Shown one piece after another: positions 63,172 through 64,000 of a DNA stretch of 64,000 bases. Under the pieces are notes generated by a model. The model worked only from the letters and a program-made list of their open reading frames with translations, made no database searches and was not told where the DNA came from. How positions within the stretch are numbered: position 1 is the stretch's first letter; each line of letters opens with the position of its first letter. Location: the NCBI GenBank assembly GCA_036924285.1, contig JAYKYS010000010.1:5704001-5768000 (forward strand), read 5' to 3'. Made by a program: the position numbers and the translations under genes. The DNA comes from Asterella californica. Lineage: Eukaryota > Streptophyta > Marchantiopsida > Marchantiales > Aytoniaceae.

Positions 63172-64000
63172 TGTCGAGTTGAGAGTTTTCCTGGGAAGGG
63201 CGGAACCTTCAAGTTGTGATAGATCTTGAAGGTTGTGTTTAGTCTACTTAGGGAAGCGTTGGACTTCAGGCTATGGCTTCTCACTATACAGAGGTAGGCT
63301 TCAGATCAAAAGGGAACAGTATAAACACTCACTCAGGTCGAATGGACCCTCCAGTATGTTCAGGAAGTGAAGATCAGATCAGATTAGCAGTAATAAGGTC
63401 AGACAGCGAACTTTAACGGTCCAGAATCAGAAAACATACGATGGTTCGGACTTCAGAACTCCTCCTACATGTGAATGAGGCCCTACTGACCATACACACG
63501 AAGTTTCAGCTTGAGATCAAATCAGAGTGTCGAGATATGGGCAGAAACGTTTTGAGCAGAGAAATTACGGCAATTTCTGGTACCCAGACAGCTATTTCGA
63601 CCTAGAACAGAGAATTGGCTCGATCACTTTCGAAGATTCTTACAGGATTTGCAGTAAACAGCTTGCTGAACACTCCTGTGAAGTTGGGCCTCCTGATTGT
63701 ACACAGAACTCCAGATCTCGCTCTCTGAAGTTGATGCTCTAGATTGAGAGCTTTTCGGACCCCCTCTGCTTCAGCGGTCGCCCTGAATTACTCACAATTT
63801 CAATTGACATGAAAATTTGGGGACAGTCGTAGCCCTGCTGCCAATGAACGCGACCTCTAAGGCTTGAAGCGATTTTCTCAAATCTACTGCGATTGACACC
63901 GAAAACCCCAAAATCAACAGAAGTGCTGCAATTCTCGCACAAATCGAACTTCAATCAGCCATAACTCCTTCTGTATTGCTCCAAATCGATCAAAAATTTC
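63172..64000 (-). repeat. Inverted A-family LTR, continues past the window
   Basis: Plus strand starts TGTCGAGTTGAGAGTTTTCC and matches the reverse complement of the last about 830 bp of the A1 5' LTR (16,729 downward). Its outer end abuts element G protease sequence with no binding site between, so it is the 3' LTR of a minus-strand element lying to the right, or a solo LTR. A short frame (63,527-63,742) is LTR antisense. Confidence 0.87.

Overview
This is a repeat-dominated stretch of plant nuclear DNA. The only likely host gene is at the left edge: a bHLH transcription factor of the FLOWERING-BHLH type (462-1505, minus). Almost everything from about 4 kb to the right end is LTR retrotransposon DNA, mostly Ty3/gypsy, in several families nested in one another. 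The bHLH family and this style of gypsy element suggest a streptophyte, more likely a non-seed plant or charophyte than a seed plant. That assignment is inference.

Layout. 1-4.0 kb: bHLH gene and anonymous DNA with three foldbacks. 4.0-6.5 kb: 3' half of a decayed gypsy element (family H) with its 3' LTR. 6.5-7.97 kb: unassigned, with one orphan reading frame. 7.97-15.4 kb and 21.26-22.8 kb: broken pieces of family B, a gypsy element that carries a cytosine-5 DNA methyltransferase domain. Its pol half lies on the minus strand, head to head with a plus-strand gag, and a second gag-protease-methyltransferase piece is split by element A1. 15.4-21.26 kb: A1, which contains a solo LTR of family H. 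22.8-26.3 kb: 5' end of element C. 26.3-46.8 kb: element D (minus), whose 3' LTR is split by the young element A2 (27,426-36,431). 46.8-57.06 kb: element E (minus). 57.06-58.29 kb: an unassigned coiled-coil coding remnant F. 58.3-63.17 kb: 5' half of element G (gag with three zinc knuckles, protease). 63.17-64.0 kb: an inverted A-family LTR running off the window.

A, C, D and E form one lineage. LTR termini are TGTCG...CGACA where intact. The binding site starts 2 nt inside the 5' LTR, and the polypurine tracts match. The protease reads Asp-His-Gly instead of Asp-Ser/Thr-Gly (seen in A, D and E). Gag-protease and pol are separate frames. In A1, A2, D and E, pol lies in the -1 frame behind a slippery heptamer (GGGTTTT, or GGATTTT in E). 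A 7-nt spacer and a potential H-type pseudoknot follow, whose stems differ in sequence but keep pairing. This is a strong case for programmed -1 ribosomal frameshifting in this lineage.

None of the elements is intact. A2 is the youngest: I saw about three differences between its 1482-bp LTRs. It has a 2-nt frameshift in gag and an in-frame deletion of the reverse transcriptase catalytic core. D and E carry several single-base indels. D and E are joined by a breakpoint that removed an LTR end from each. I saw no tRNA, rRNA or CRISPR feature.
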